Assembly: GCA_944470555.2 (NCBI GenBank)
Contig: OX104130.1
Location: forward strand, 47,215,491 to 47,279,490
Origin: Heterobilharzia americana
Taxonomy: Eukaryota > Platyhelminthes > Trematoda > Strigeidida > Schistosomatidae
DNA length: 64,000 nucleotides
Direction of reading: 5' to 3'
Positions 1-11,728 of the stretch are shown one piece after another; the stretch's first letter is position 1, and every line of letters starts with the position of its first letter. The notes under the pieces are model-generated. The model had not been told where the DNA came from. It did no database searches and worked only from the letters and a program-made list of their open reading frames with translations. A program made the position numbers and the translations under genes.

Positions 1-143
1 CATGAACATACACTGAAACATACAATGATTCATCGTGGGAATTTATTCTTTTTCTACGGTTATATAGCTTTAGAAATGAACTGTTAAAGAATAGTTAGTT
101 CAATGAACTATTTTTCTCACGAATGATCGATCATCGTATAAAT

Positions 144-147
<4 letters not shown>

Positions 148-206
<59 letters not shown>
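148..206. repeat. (TA)n microsatellite
   Basis: An uninterrupted AT dinucleotide run of roughly 58 bp, inside AT-rich DNA with no coding signal around it. Confidence 0.97.
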
Positions 207-208
<2 letters not shown>

Positions 209-3200
209 CTGTGAAGAATTCTAAGTGATAGATGATAATCATGACAGAATAGTAATATTTAAATTCATAACAGTGATGATAATAATATTCTTAGTTGGCG
301 AGCTACGGGGGAATGATAAAAAGAACTAATCGCATCAGATCTTCAGTCATTCATAGGATCCACTATACAACATTCAAGTGTTAGTAAATACAAATAAAGA
401 AATCATGAGGTGGTATGAAATAAACACGATGACTGGAATAGATCTATGCATAAGTTTGAGATGAGGAAAGAATAAACATTTAACAAATTCAATGATTAAC
501 TTGTTTGACGGAAGAAAATTAGTAGGAAATGTTTCCACTCAGAAATGTGAATCAATAATGAAATTCTGAGGTAGTTCAAATGAAATTTGGATATCATGGA
601 GTAGATTGCCTACCATTTACAAAGTAATTGACTATATTAGCTACATACATGGATTCTTCAGTCGAGGCGTAATTTGCCACTGTTGAGGTTTATGCGAGAT
701 GTTACGAGAAACGTATATTAAACCGTTATATTAAATAAAATTGAATATCTTTACCTAAAAGCAAGGATAAAAATAAATTATGAATGTGTAGAGTTTATTT
801 GGTTTTAACTTTTTCCACCAATTGTCTCAGACTTCAAACACTCTTTGTAACAAAAGGGGCGCGCAGGAGTGTTGGTACATAATGCCACTCATAATGTCAA
901 ATAAATCCTTGAAGATACGGAGATGCCGTCAAACAGTGTTTTAATAGTTTTGTGGAAATATTTGGACCACTATGAAAACCAAATTCTGTTTCTCAAGCTG
1001 TGTAAATCAACATTTTGACATAGGTTAACCATAAATTTTCTTAATGTTACTGAGGTATAACATGTACTTCCTATGAACAATCAAGTAAATAGGTTGAGTT
1101 TCATCCTCATATACTCAGTATATTCATTGTGCATGGACTTATTGATTTCTATATTCATTCTTCTTTTGGTTGAATCATATGCTTATTGCAAAAATTGATT
1201 GTTATATTCATTCTGACTACAAAAAAGTATCTACCATTAGAACGTTATCGATTGATTCAATAAAAAATATATTACGTAGTTTTGTCTGGTGATTATGAGA
1301 CAAAAATGCAAATGATGCAATGTATGATGAAATGAAAGCTGTTGTTTTAATCTAACCTGAGTGTTTAAATTTCTTCATGGAATACAGTTGTCAGACACTT
1401 GTGCACTACTTGATATGGAGTTCATGAAAAAATGGCATTTTCACCAGCTTTCCCCTCTGTAAAGTTTTCCTCTACCGAACTGTTACTCAGTTTTATTTTC
1501 CCCATGAAAGAAGATTAAATCAACTGTCACACATTGTTATCATTTTCAGCTAAGTGCAGCGGATATATAACATCTGATAAGTAGTTATTATACTGCAAAG
1601 CAATCACGCTAACTCTTCTTGTTTATGAAGAAATGAATAGAGTGGACTGCTTTTGTGTAAAACAGAATTAATAACTAGCTGGCTGATTCTGCCAGTTTAC
1701 ATATGATCGAGGTTGAAATTATTATAAGTGGTACTGGGAGATATATTGACTTTTTATGAGCTCACTAGCCGCACATTCACAGAGGAATAACTATGGTTTA
1801 ACGAAATATTTCGATGTTGATACACAATTGTTTTTTATACAGATCTGTTTTGTGCAAATAGATTAAGATTTTTTTCAACTAATGGTGATAGACTTCGGTG
1901 AAGTTTTTCGTTCTGATATGATATCTGGTTTGAAATATTCTACAAACATTTATTAGATCTGATCGAGTTTATGGAAATCAGGTTATGAAGTCTAAGTATG
2001 TATATCAGCCTATATTTTCCAGTGCACATCAGTGAAACAATCTTACAAGATAAACATTCACCACAGAACTGCTGTCAGGAACGGGGATACAGGAGTAACT
2101 ATTCTAAACCAAGGTCCAGTTCTCATTGAAGAGGAATACCATTCTTCTGTCACGAAAACATTAATTGATTGAGCCTTAATTACTACATGACGTTTATATG
2201 TCCGTAGATGAAATGGTACACGATACAAATCAAAATCAGTATTTGGCTCTATATTTACAGCTTAGTCAAAATTTTTCATCTTCGAAAGACATATGACATA
2301 TACGAACCCAGTGAATGTATTGGAGTTTCAGAAAAATTTTTTTCTAGTGTTTTGTTTGCATATGACTTCATCATTTAGCATTTTTCAGCATAGTGCATTC
2401 AGAATCGATAATGTTGTTTCGCTGATTTCTCTTTTTTGTTTCTACATCTGAAGCAGTTTTAGGGCAGCTGGTACCATTAGAGCTGACTGGTTGAAAAATG
2501 ATAACCATAAAAAATGAATGGTCATTATCTAATGTACATGGACATTTAATATTAACAGTGTACATTGTGACAACCAAACTCTCCTGTACAAGACGCATAA
2601 TGAAGAACAAAATCTAGGACACAAATGAATCGAATTAATAATATCAACGAAACTTTCTCCTCATCTGTTGATGAGAAAAGATTGTATTTCAGCAATTACC
2701 CCTGTTTGATTTCATTATCATAAGGGGTTTTGATTGCGTCAGAACTTTATGCAACTAGGCATGTATTTCGGCCAAATTTATCATTCTTTTTTTCCTATCA
2801 CGCAACAGTTCTTTCAGCACTTCTACTTAGAATGAAGTGCCTGTAATGATAAACATTTCATTAAAGTTTTGGCCAGCAATTAGTTATGATATAGATATGA
2901 TCAAGCAATTCAATAATTGTATATTGAATACCATGGCTCCCATTAGATTATGAATAAGGGCTTGTAAATGCACTTGAAATTGTGTTGGTGCTTGAGCGAC
3001 AAAATTGGCTTACTTGTTCACAAAACCAAGGAACCTGATCTTATAGTATTAATCTTGGATCAGTTCGACCGGCGTTGATGTGCGCAGGCACTGTTAAACG
3101 AAATAGAAATAATTTACAATGATCTCTAGTTTCATCAAAATGTGATCTGCATGGATGTGATCACAAACTGTCTTTTTATTTCCATAAAAGTTTATCACCA

Positions 3201-3517
3201 TTAGAACTGATTATATGGAGTAGGTACTCGCATGCGTGTGCATGCCATAAATTTAACACAAAAACAAACTTACAGTCAAGAGAAAAGTAGGCTAAACTAT
3301 TAACCAATAAATTACTGGATACATTTAATTTAGTGGGAATACAGTAAATTTAATTTAGAAGGATACGAGTTGGTATGTTGCAGGATCAAAACATGTATAA
3401 AGTACAATGGTCTAAGTGTCTGTAACAGTTTTGACAATATCCGCAGCATTCGAGAGAGTCACACACTTTGAAGTCACCATTTCAATTAGCTTTGTCTACT
3501 CATATGATCGAATGCCT
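207..3517. other. non-coding stretch, nothing recognised
   Basis: AT-rich DNA with stops in all frames. No ORF resembles a known protein, and I recognise no LTR, LINE or SINE here. It could be intergenic or intronic. Confidence 0.5.
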
Positions 3518-3612
3518 TTTAAAACAAACAACAAGTGTGAAAAAAGCAGGATTTAATGAATTCATAAACTTCAGTAGCACTCGTCAGCTGGATACTCTAC
3601 AGACTTGATTAT
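3518..3612 (+). repeat. left terminal inverted repeat of foldback element 1
   Basis: This arm pairs with 4177-4271. On its minus strand it contains CTGACGA, then 8 nt, then GAAGT (3587 down to 3568), a hammerhead-like core lacking the last conserved A. Confidence 0.7.
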
Positions 3613-3734
3613 ATATACCGTTAAGCAATGGAAAAGAGCATACATACATACATATATAACGTAGACTGAAACAGATTTAGGTGTAACAACATAGAATGGG
3701 GATTAATTTAGAAGTAGTACTCATCATTGACTGA

Positions 3735-3900
3735 CATCAGTTGGGGAACCATTAGGAATCTGGGAGCACTGGACAGTTGTTTCGTCCTAGTATGGGACTC
3801 CTCAGCAGCACGCACCCACGACCCGGCTAGGGGTCGAACTCGGGACCTTCAGGTTTCACGGCGAACGCGTTAACCATCAAGCCACTGGTTCGGTTTCCAG
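3735..3900 (-). mobile_element. tRNA-derived SINE with hammerhead ribozyme (Sm-alpha-like)
   Basis: On the minus strand a pol III type-2 promoter is visible. The A-box-like block lies at 3884-3871 (TGGCTTGATGGTTA) and the B-box-like block at 3841-3830 (GAGTTCGACCCC). Downstream is a hammerhead ribozyme at 3811-3766. Schistosome Sm-alpha SINEs are known to have this order of tRNA-like head then self-cleaving ribozyme. The 5' end, just upstream of the A box, and the 3' end are approximate. A decayed relative with the same head sequence lies near 60.5 kb. Confidence 0.75.
3766..3811 (-). ncRNA. hammerhead ribozyme, apparently intact
   Basis: Reading the minus strand, stem I 5' arm GTGCTG is followed by core CTGAGGA (3805-3799), stem II GTCC/GGAC closing a 7-nt loop, then GAAAC, a short stem III, the cleavage triplet GTC (3774-3772) and stem I 3' arm CAGTGC (3771-3766). 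All invariant core positions are present (CUGANGA, GAAA, NUH), and stem I pairs over 6 positions including two G-U wobbles. Predicted cleavage is 3' of the C at plus-strand position 3772. Confidence 0.8.
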
Positions 3901-3973
3901 GGGTTCACAATTTCCAACTTCTGTCAATTCACTACATAGCGCGACTGTTACCCAAGGTTTTCAGTTAGCATCC

Positions 3974-4122
3974 ACTTCACTTCCGACTGGTTGACTCCAC
4001 AGGTCACGGCTTCTCATTAGAACTTCCTGACATCCATCTGGAAGCAAGTCACTCTCAGATGGATGTCAGGAAGTTCTAATGAGAAGCCGTGACCTGTGGG
4101 GTCAACCAGTCGGAAATGAAGT
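3974..4122. repeat. near-perfect palindrome, 66-bp arms
   Basis: Left arm 3974-4039 and right arm 4057-4122 are reverse complements with two mismatches, separated by a 17-nt loop. It sits inside foldback element 1, next to the SINE. Confidence 0.93.
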
Positions 4123-4176
4123 ACAGAAGTTAATAGTTTTTTCAGGTCGAATGGTAATCCAGAGGATAGAAATGGA

Positions 4177-4271
4177 TAATCAAGTATGTAGAGTACCCAG
4201 CTGACGAGTACTACCGAAATTTTATGAATTCATTAAATCCTGTTTTTTTCACACTTGTTGCTTGTTTTAAA
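4177..4271 (-). repeat. right terminal inverted repeat of foldback element 1
   Basis: This arm pairs with 3518-3612. On the plus strand it holds CTGACGA (4201-4207), eight nucleotides, then GAAAT (4216-4220), a hammerhead-like core without a convincing stem II. Confidence 0.7.
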
Positions 4272-5490
4272 TTTATATCGGGAAACAAATGTATTCAATT
4301 TTTAGCGAATGCCTTTTCTCAAAGCTTAGGATCGTGGAAAATAAAAGAAGCATTGCAGTTGTTCCAATGCAGTCCAGTTACTTGGATTTATCTTCTTTCC
4401 AAGAAAATAATGGTGCTTATAACTGAAATGAGCATGATACACTTCATTCCTATACTAATTATTTGATTTATTTCCTTACTTTTTATGTCCTGTCTAAAAT
4501 TTGACATTTTGCCTACTCTAAATTACCATTCACGTATCTTCTCTGTATAACTTACGAAGTTCCTCTCTATAAGGGATAACAAAATTCGTAGTCACCCTGC
4601 ATGTAATAATTAGATTTCACATACTTTTGTCCTCTGTTGAACCTGGTGATTGTCACTACTTTGGAAGAGTTTAAATTAGTACTCATTTGTACAGGAATTC
4701 ATATATAATTAGTAATAACCACATACGTAAAATCGAAATGCTTAATTGGTCCATGATCAAAAAATTACTACTGATTTCATTATTACAGCAAGTACCAGGC
4801 ATATGGGGGGAAGGATGCTTAACAGAGGCGCAGTAGTGTAGACTTTATGATGAAGTTGACATTAAGAAGACAATATTTAGTAAAAACATCACTTTCCACA
4901 TGATACGTAGGTAACGTTGCCCATATCTATTATGTAGAAGCTTAACTTGTGTACCTTTTTAACGTAAGACCTAGTGAACGGCCATTTAACTCTTTCAACT
5001 TTTATTTCATTACACCAACACTTAAAACAGAGAAACAGTATGACACAACAGGTTCGACGCGGGTTTCGAAAGGCAGCAGTTTGCAGTGGATAGGAATAAA
5101 GTTTCTAATAAAAAATCTTGTCAGCTTGCGGCCTTCAGAGACGGTAGATGTGCCCTATGAAACTGAGGCTTTTGTAGTAGTGCGACCTCAGGTTTCAAAC
5201 AGATTATAGTTGAGGGAGTTTCAATCACCTGAATACAATAGGCGTGCTTCCCAGTTGCTCGCCGAAGCTCAATTAACCACTATCAACACGATCGAACTAT
5301 AGAGGAAAAAGTGTACACCACATTTATAAACGATTAATATGATTTAATAATAGTAATGAGTTACAGTATAATACATACCGGTCATTTGAACGAATATTCA
5401 TACATTGGTTTACAAGAGAGAACGGACCACACTCTTATGTATATTTGAACCAGGATGGTATACATTATTATTATTTGTCTCCTGGGTTCT
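4272..5490. other. non-coding stretch, nothing recognised
   Basis: Short AT-rich ORFs only, with no protein-family resemblance. The right edge is the 3' end of RTE copy 1. An (ATT)n-like tract at about 5463-5477 may be that element's simple-repeat tail. Confidence 0.5.
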
Positions 5491-7453
5491 TAGTGGAACA
5501 TAAGGCTTCAGTAGCACGTCATCGTTTCGCTCTGTTCTCTACTGTCTTTTCATCCTGGCTCCACGACTACCAACAACCTTTCATTTCTTCTTCACACGAC
5601 CTCCTCCATGTCATCCTCGGACGCCAAGCGCATCGTTCCCCATTTCAGTTCCACTCGAGGTCCCTGCGTGGGATGTCTTCAAACGGTCTTCTCAATGTAT
5701 GTGCAACCCATCTCCACTTTCTTCTGCATATTTGTTGGGCGACAGGTTTTTGACTGGTTCGTTGACAGCAAGAGTTCCTTGTTGCTTATACTTATTATTC
5801 TGGCCATCTGACCTACAGCATCGGGCAAGCGTAGGCGGCAGCTGTTGATGTATGTCTGCAGTTTGTTGGAAATGCTTCTCGTAACGTGCCAAGTCTCTGA
5901 AACATCACACAGAAGCACTGACTTGACTGAATTAGTGTTGAAAATCCGTATGTTGTTCACGCTTCATGCTGAGTGGAGTGCAGTAGATCTCCACACTGAT
6001 TTCAGGTTAATGAGGGAAGACATATCTTGCTTTTCCGATCCTGGCTTTGACGTCCTCATGTGTGCCGCTGCCTGTAGTTGGAAGGATGCTGCAGAGGTAG
6101 GTGTATGTGAAAGAGACAACTCCCTTCAGGTTTCTCCCGTTGATGGTGACTGGTGCTTGTTGTTGGTTGGTTGGGTATCTTCATCACCTCTGTCTTCCCT
6201 ACGTTCACCTGAAGAAAGTCCTGTCTTCGCTGCCTCGACTCTCCTATCAACTTGTTGATTTTCACCTGTAGAACTTCGACCTTGTTCGACAAGACACTAG
6301 ACATTAATCATCATTGGCGAAATCCAAATCTTCTCCTGGGGTCTTTTCATCGATGCAGCGTATGCCCATCTTCTTACAGCTCCTCACAGTTTCTTGCATG
6401 ATCCAGTCGAGCACAAACAGGAAGATCATCGGTGATAGTAGGCGGCAGCCTTGTCTTGCCCCTGTCCTCACTTCAAAGGCACCACTTAGCTTTCCATTGT
6501 AAATCATTGGGCATGTAGCATCACATGGCATATAGCTGTTGAATGAGGTTGATAAAGGTTTGTAGCACTAACACTATAGTGTTGAAGTAGTTGCCAAATT
6601 ACTTCTCGGTCGGTGCTGTCCAAGGCCTTTTCAAAGTCGATGAAGTTGAGGTAGAGAGTTGACTGCCATTCCATGCTTTGTTCTATGATGATGCATAGTG
6701 CAGCGTTGCAATTTGATCTACAAATGACTTATTCTTCCTGAAGGCAACCAGCCTGTTCCGGTCGTGATCTTGAATCTGGAGCATTTTTTAGTCTCTCCAG
6801 GATGATGTGGCTTAATACTTTGCTTATGGTGGACAGGAGCGTGATTCCGCACCGGATGTTACAGAGACTCAGGTCGCCTTTCTTTGGGAGTTTGACAAGG
6901 TAGCCCTTCTTCCAATCTGCAGGTACCTTCCGTTCCTTCCCTCCAAACCTTCTGCAATAGTAGTGTGAGCATGTCCGCTGTTGTCTCTGCGTCTGTTTTC
7001 AGTGCTTCTGGAGGAATTCCATCTGGTTATGCTACTTTTATCGGATTTCAGCAGCTGTATGGCGTTCACTTCTGCTTTCGTCGGAGGGGTTATGTTCACT
7101 GATATTTCTGTGGTCGGTCTGCTGGTGGTGTTTCTGAACGAGTTGCAGTTGGTGGTGGTCGATCCATGGGTTTTTTGAAGTCGTCAGCCCACCGTGTCCT
7201 TCGTTTCTCCTTTTTGGTGATGACTAAGTTCCATTCATTATCTTTCATTAGTTTCATCTGCGTTCCTCCTTCCAGATAGTTATTTGATATAATTTTGTCA
7301 GTTCTTTATCTCTCCTACCTGCAGCCTGTTCCCATTCACTTTCCAATGTGTAGTAGAAGTATCATTTGTCTTTCCATGCCCTCTTCTTCGCTTCTTTGTC
7401 CAGTGTAGTGTTTTGTAGGTTGTGTTCAGTTCCTCTTTTCGTTGTTCATCCCT
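5491..7453 (-). mobile_element. RTE-type (SR2-like) LINE, 5'-truncated, copy 1
   Basis: Matches copy 2 (48271-50242) at over 99% identity by eye. There are about nine substitutions and two indels: one C at about 6139, and a GGT-unit expansion of 12 bp in copy 2. The minus strand encodes, in broken frames, the end of the endonuclease-RT linker, the RT fingers/palm and the C-terminal region. The copy stops at 7453, where copy 2 continues for another 450 bp. This fits ordinary LINE 5' truncation. Confidence 0.85.
5560..7100 (-). pseudogene. reverse transcriptase pseudogene of RTE-like LINE
   Basis: Pieces in different minus-strand frames resemble RTE RT. At 6531-6304 there is TGARQGCRLLSP, then FVLDWIM, ending in DFANDD followed by a stop. 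At 5960-5679 lies the region that in RTE elements reads IRIFNTN...VLL...TW, near the C-terminus. The palm motif normally reads FADD. Here an extra Asn splits it (FANDD) and a stop follows at once, so no active RT can be made. RTE assignment rests on the RQGC, DWIM and IFNTN blocks. SR2 kinship is inferred from the organism. Confidence 0.75.
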
Positions 7454-8569
7454 ATGATTCAAATGGCAGTAATTCGGTTATGTGGAACTTTTGTACATTA
7501 GCACCCAGTCTTAGTAAGATTCACTATACATGTGCCAGTACGAAATGTCCGGTCAGTATGTAGAAACGGCTATTCACGGAATTCTTAAAATAGTAGCTTT
7601 TATTGATTAACGTCTAAATTATGTGAACAGAAAAGATGTAATTATAGGTTGAGCTACCAGTAAGCGTTGTATGAATAGGGTAGAAGTTGGTGAGAAAGCA
7701 TACGAAATGAAGTCAGCTGTGAGGCAGAGATTTGAAAGCAATCCCTAGTATTTAGGGACAGAAACTGTACTAGTGATTTATGGGAAGAAGACTCGACCAG
7801 TGAGGAGTCATGTCGTTCAATAAACATTTGTAATGCGTGATCATACGGTACTGACGCATGAGTCCAGGCATCCGACGAAGGTAGCAACCTCATACTATGT
7901 ACTCGTATCCAAAAAAAGTCCATATCGCTTTGTAGCATCGGCTGACAGGCAGTATTTTCACTAGGAAACTTGTCCAGCAATCACTGTGTTGTTCATTAGA
8001 TAAGAGTGAATCTCGTATGTCCCCACCATCAAGTCTGTTGGATAACAGCCGCCAACCTCTTCTTTATAAGATCCTAGGCCTTGAGTAACGACTGTTTTTG
8101 AAATATTTTACAAAACAATACAAATGTCTTTGCACCAAGTGCGTACATTCTGTTTTACAATCAAACCTCTACTGTTGATGGAAATTATCATAATATAAAT
8201 AATTACTTTCGGTATGTAACCTAATGCACCACGTCTGTAGCAGCTTGAAAATTTACAACTGAAAAGTGTGTATGTGGATAAGCACTAGTAAATTGAAACG
8301 TAAGATTATATATATAGTGCGAGAGAGATGGGGAGAAAGACCGTGAAACTATGAAGGAATGTAGTGTTCAACCGTATAAATCGAAAGGGTGTCGAATGAT
8401 GTCACATATCTCAAGCTTTCCACATATTACTTCTAGACAACATTTCAGGAAATATTTGTCGAGAAGGGATGGAAACTGCTGTGGATAAGGCTTTTAATTG
8501 ACATAGGTAATCAATTTAAGATAATGCTGTACTTTATGATAAAGAAGTTTGGCCTGAATTTAGTATGTC
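7454..8569. other. non-coding stretch, nothing recognised
   Basis: A small minus-strand ORF of 108 aa at 7654-7980 has no family resemblance. No repeat structure is apparent. Confidence 0.45.
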
Positions 8570-9500
8570 AGCGCGCTACATTGAGGGTGGAAGCTTGATG
8601 CCTGAGGTTGCATTTTTAAGAATGCTAAAACGGAGGTCATTGTTAGAAAAATATATCAACCCTCTAAAAATCCCAAAAATAATGTTCAACTTTATTCGTC
8701 TAAGCCATAAAGGTTCTAAGTTAAAAATCTTGCATCTGTCATAATAAATGTCAGTTCCATTTTCCATCAATCTTTTAGTAAATCTCCGCTGCACGCTTGT
8801 TCTTCATTGAAATACTGTCAATAATGTAGGGACAGAATTCAAGCCATGGACAAAGCCATGATTTGTATGATATAACCTTAGCTTCCTGAGTCCTAAAGTT
8901 CTGAAAGAGGAACCCAAAATGTCTCCCGACCTTGGAAACCTGCGAATCAACTTACTCCGTGAAGTTGAAACGTGGTGAGTGTTTGAAACCCAGTAACGCT
9001 ATAAGTGGGAGGATGAGAATAGGTTTATCGTACAGGATGACCAAAACACCATGTTGGATATGTTTAGAGCACAACATCCCACAATTGTCAGAACTAAAAT
9101 TCATTTGCCATATGTGACACCAATGTTGAAGTCTATATAAATCCTCTTGGATTTTCGCCAGTTTTTTTTATTAAATTGGGGCTAGATGAGCTATAGACCA
9201 TTTTAATGTCATCTACTGAGTTGCATAAAATCAGGCATACAAATTAAATGGAGAAGAAATAGGAGCGGTTCAAGTACACTCCCTTGCATAACTTCACTAA
9301 TGACTGCAAGCGGGATTGAAAGGTGAGTATCTTTCTTAACTACTTTTGAGCCATTACTAAGGAATGACGCCAATCATTTTATTATCAGGCCCAGTAGTCC
9401 ATGTGACACCACTTTGGATATAAGCATTTTGCCATTCACTGTGTCAAAAGCTTTGGTGAGATCCAAGTATACTAATATGGTCATAGAAGCACCATTAAGT
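8570..9500 (-). pseudogene. CR1/Jockey-type LINE reverse transcriptase relic
   Basis: The minus strand around 9480-9170 reads, with stops and shifts, LVYLDLTKAFDTVNGKML, then a block like VMQGSVLEPLLFLL, the RT motifs that in the intact family read DLxKAFDxV and V(P/S)QGxxLGPLLFLL. At 8794-8576 a 72-aa ORF begins MQRRFTKRL and continues with an R-rich, L-rich segment typical of the RT C-terminus (compare RIQRTATKSVVGL in the LINE at 36.4 kb). The copy is heavily decayed. Low-similarity sequence up to about 9600 may be its fingers domain. Confidence 0.7.
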
Positions 9501-9984
9501 GGCAAAATATGATGAATAAAGTTCTAGATGACAGGTTACACAGGAACCTTGTTTATCGTTGTAATATTGAAGACAGGCAGGAAGCCAGTTTTGAGAGCAT
9601 TCGGTTGCCCCAAGGTCATTTGCGGATAAAAACATTTTTTCATGCCGGAAGCAGGTGGATATTTTCTTTATTGAAGTTTGAAATAGTCAAGGTTCCAAAA
9701 CACTTCGATGAACAACACTACTACGTGCGCTTAAAGACAGTGAATAAGTGGATTTAGCTCGACACACTGAAATCAACTTATTAGAAGACACTGAGACCAT
9801 CTCAGTAAAGCGTAATGGACGCCAAGGGTACACGGCTTTTCTGCAAGAAGTGATGGTAGATTTTCTTCAAAGCTTTGGTGACACCAAGGTGCAAGAATTA
9901 CACAGTTATAATCTACGGTCTGCATCTATACGACAAAATACAAAACCCCAACAACAATAACTGGTCTGAGACTTCTAGACTGTC

Positions 9985-10560
9985 ATAATGGCAGCGAAAA
10001 TCTGGATAAACAATTAAGTCTAGGAGATCACTTTACGTAGCAACTCTAAAGGCAGCATATTCCCAACAATGATATGCAACAGATTTTTCTATTACTTTAT
10101 CTCCTGTGAACTCATCTAGTAGAAGATAGTTAACAGCCAGCTCCATGATGATGCTGCACACCTCACTGCAAAATTTATAGAATTTTACATACATCCTAAA
10201 CCCACCCCTGCTGGACGACAGTTTTTCTAATGCCTATTTCTTTGCACTAAAACGACTACCTCTAATGTTCTAAATCAATATTTCAAGAAAAAGTAACACT
10301 TGAAGAGTGAGGAATCCTTGAACTTAGCCATACACCTGAATTACATGATTTTGTAGGCATTTACTGATTTCTGAAGTCACTGAAGTGGGTTTATGTCGGC
10401 CGATGAAGCTATGAACACAAAAATTAAACCAGACGTTCATCTGGTGAAACATCGAATTATAAAGATCCGTACAAACATGTCGGACACTTGTAACGCAAAT
10501 GTAGAATAATGCGCGACCTTGATGCCACCTATGAATTAAAAAAAGTGACTGGAAATAATT
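9985..10560. repeat. diverged dispersed repeat, copy A
   Basis: Colinear similarity, roughly 60-65% by eye, to 15421-15960. Shared landmarks include ACTCTAAAGGCA, ATATGCAAC/CTATGCAGC, ACATGTCGG and TGCCACCTAT. No coding signal or termini were identified, so the family is unknown. Confidence 0.5.
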
Positions 10561-11016
10561 CAAAATTGTAAACACCGAGTGTGTGTTCTGAAAAATGTTG
10601 TTTTGCTGTTCGCTTCATAACATACAGACACTTTATATTATGGTACAGTTGAATGTCCTCCATCCTGCACTATTTTGGGCCGCTCAAATTTTGTAGACTT
10701 TTTGACCACTGTCAATTAGATGGTCATAAAGAAAAAGAGATAATTCAACGAAGACAATAGATTTGAACTATTCGAGCCTCTTGTTTGCAACTGGTAGGAG
10801 ATCATTTGTTTGGTTGTTTAGATTAACAAACTAGACTTTTATGTCTAAACCATTAGCAGTTACTGAATTATCACAAAAATTTGGACTCAGAGATAATATC
10901 TGTATATGAATAGTAGTCAAATCTACCCTGAGGAAGTTGAATACATATTTTTACAGTGCTTTTGGAAAACGAGAATGTACTTCTAACGAGTTTAAGACAT
11001 CTCATCAGTTTAGTGT
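10561..11016. other. non-coding stretch left of solo LTR
   Basis: No gene or repeat recognised. The last four bases (11013-11016, GTGT) are the left target-site duplication of the solo LTR. Confidence 0.5.
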
Positions 11017-11356
11017 TTTATCAAATGTCGTTGTGCGAACGTGACAGACACAGAGGCCAGTCACTGATTATTCGTACTTGTAACATACCAACAAATACGA
11101 GACCAAGGAACAACAACACGGCGTAGTCGAATGAAGCAGAATATTTGCGAGGTCGTGCCAAAATACCGGTGAGTTCCAACTAGCTAGCTAGAGGGTTAAT
11201 TACGAGCAGCGCAAGGTAACACGACAGCGTGCCAAATAGCGTGGATACTTGACGGTGTGCCTTCAGCTTCTCGAGCCCGATAAAACCATAAATTTCAGCA
11301 TCAATGTTGAATCTCGTCGAAACATAGCTACTGTTTCCGGAAAGGTGTGGCACTAC
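11017..11356 (-). mobile_element. solo LTR of CsRn1-like Gypsy family
   Basis: On the minus strand this 340-bp block aligns end to end with the 344-bp LTRs at 17424 and 19895, at about 70-75% by eye. It starts TGTAGTG and shares AGCTGAAGGCAC, TTTGGCACGCTGTCGTGTTA and the GTTCGCAC near the end. It is flanked by a perfect 4-bp duplication GTGT (11013-11016 and 11357-11360). No internal region is present. This is the usual product of LTR-LTR recombination, and the divergence says it is much older than the 17.4-kb element. Confidence 0.85.
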
Positions 11357-11368
11357 AGTGTCTTCCGA

Positions 11369-11728
11369 TCAACATTTTGATGCCATCTTGACGTAGTCTG
11401 CCAAATTAACACGCTTATCCTCGGATGGATTAGATGGTACGTGGGATCTTAATGAGAGAGTACACTCCAATTCAGATAATAGTGATTTAATTTCGTCGGT
11501 GGTATTCAGTGTGTGATGCTTTGTAGAACGATCATTTAGACGAATGTGATTTCGACGTAAACGTTCCCAGTACGGATTTGGATATCCGCGTTTATCCATG
11601 CAACTTTTGAGAAAACCAATTCTTGTATTCTCTACGGTTAGGTTGGCAGAAAACTTCAGAAGCCCATCTAGTCCGTTCACTGCCACATGGCCCTTGCCCA
11701 ACTTCAGACGACGAAACATGCTCATCAA
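11369..11728 (-). CDS. unrecognised 119-aa ORF
   Basis: A continuous 119-codon ORF starting MMSMFRRL, basic in its middle part (YWERLRRNHIRLNDRS), and ending just 8 bp from the target duplication of the solo LTR. Its composition looks protein-like rather than random. The block FLKSCMDKRGYPNPYW faintly recalls the conserved N-terminal FLxxC...P motif of Penelope-like elements, but I would not assign it on that alone. The first codons overlap the end of the large palindrome, and the far palindrome arm carries a decayed copy of the start (ATGTTTTGTCTTC against ATGTTTCGTCGTC). It could be a TE fragment or a single exon. No splice sites were assigned. Confidence 0.35.
   Translation of the reverse strand: MMSMFRRLKLGKGHVAVNGLDGLLKFSANLTVENTRIGFLKSCMDKRGYPNPYWERLRRNHIRLNDRSTKHHTLNTTDEIKSLLSELECTLSLRSHVPSNPSEDKRVNLADYVKMASKC

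Larger units (their letters stand above)
3518..4271. mobile_element. foldback (long-TIR) non-autonomous element
   Basis: About 95-bp terminal inverted repeats at 3518-3612 and 4177-4271 match with roughly eight differences. Both ends read TTTAAAAC inward. The interior codes for nothing. It contains a minus-strand ribozyme SINE (about 3735-3900) and a second, smaller palindrome at 3974-4122. No transposase is present, so if it is mobile it depends on another element. No clear target-site duplication was found, so the exact ends are uncertain. An alternative is an old local inverted duplication into which a SINE inserted. Confidence 0.65.

Noticed and set aside
9509..9960. Plus-strand ORFs of 82 and 70 aa
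   Set aside because: They lie over, or next to, the minus-strand CR1-like RT relic and show no domain, so they are best read as opposite-strand shadows.
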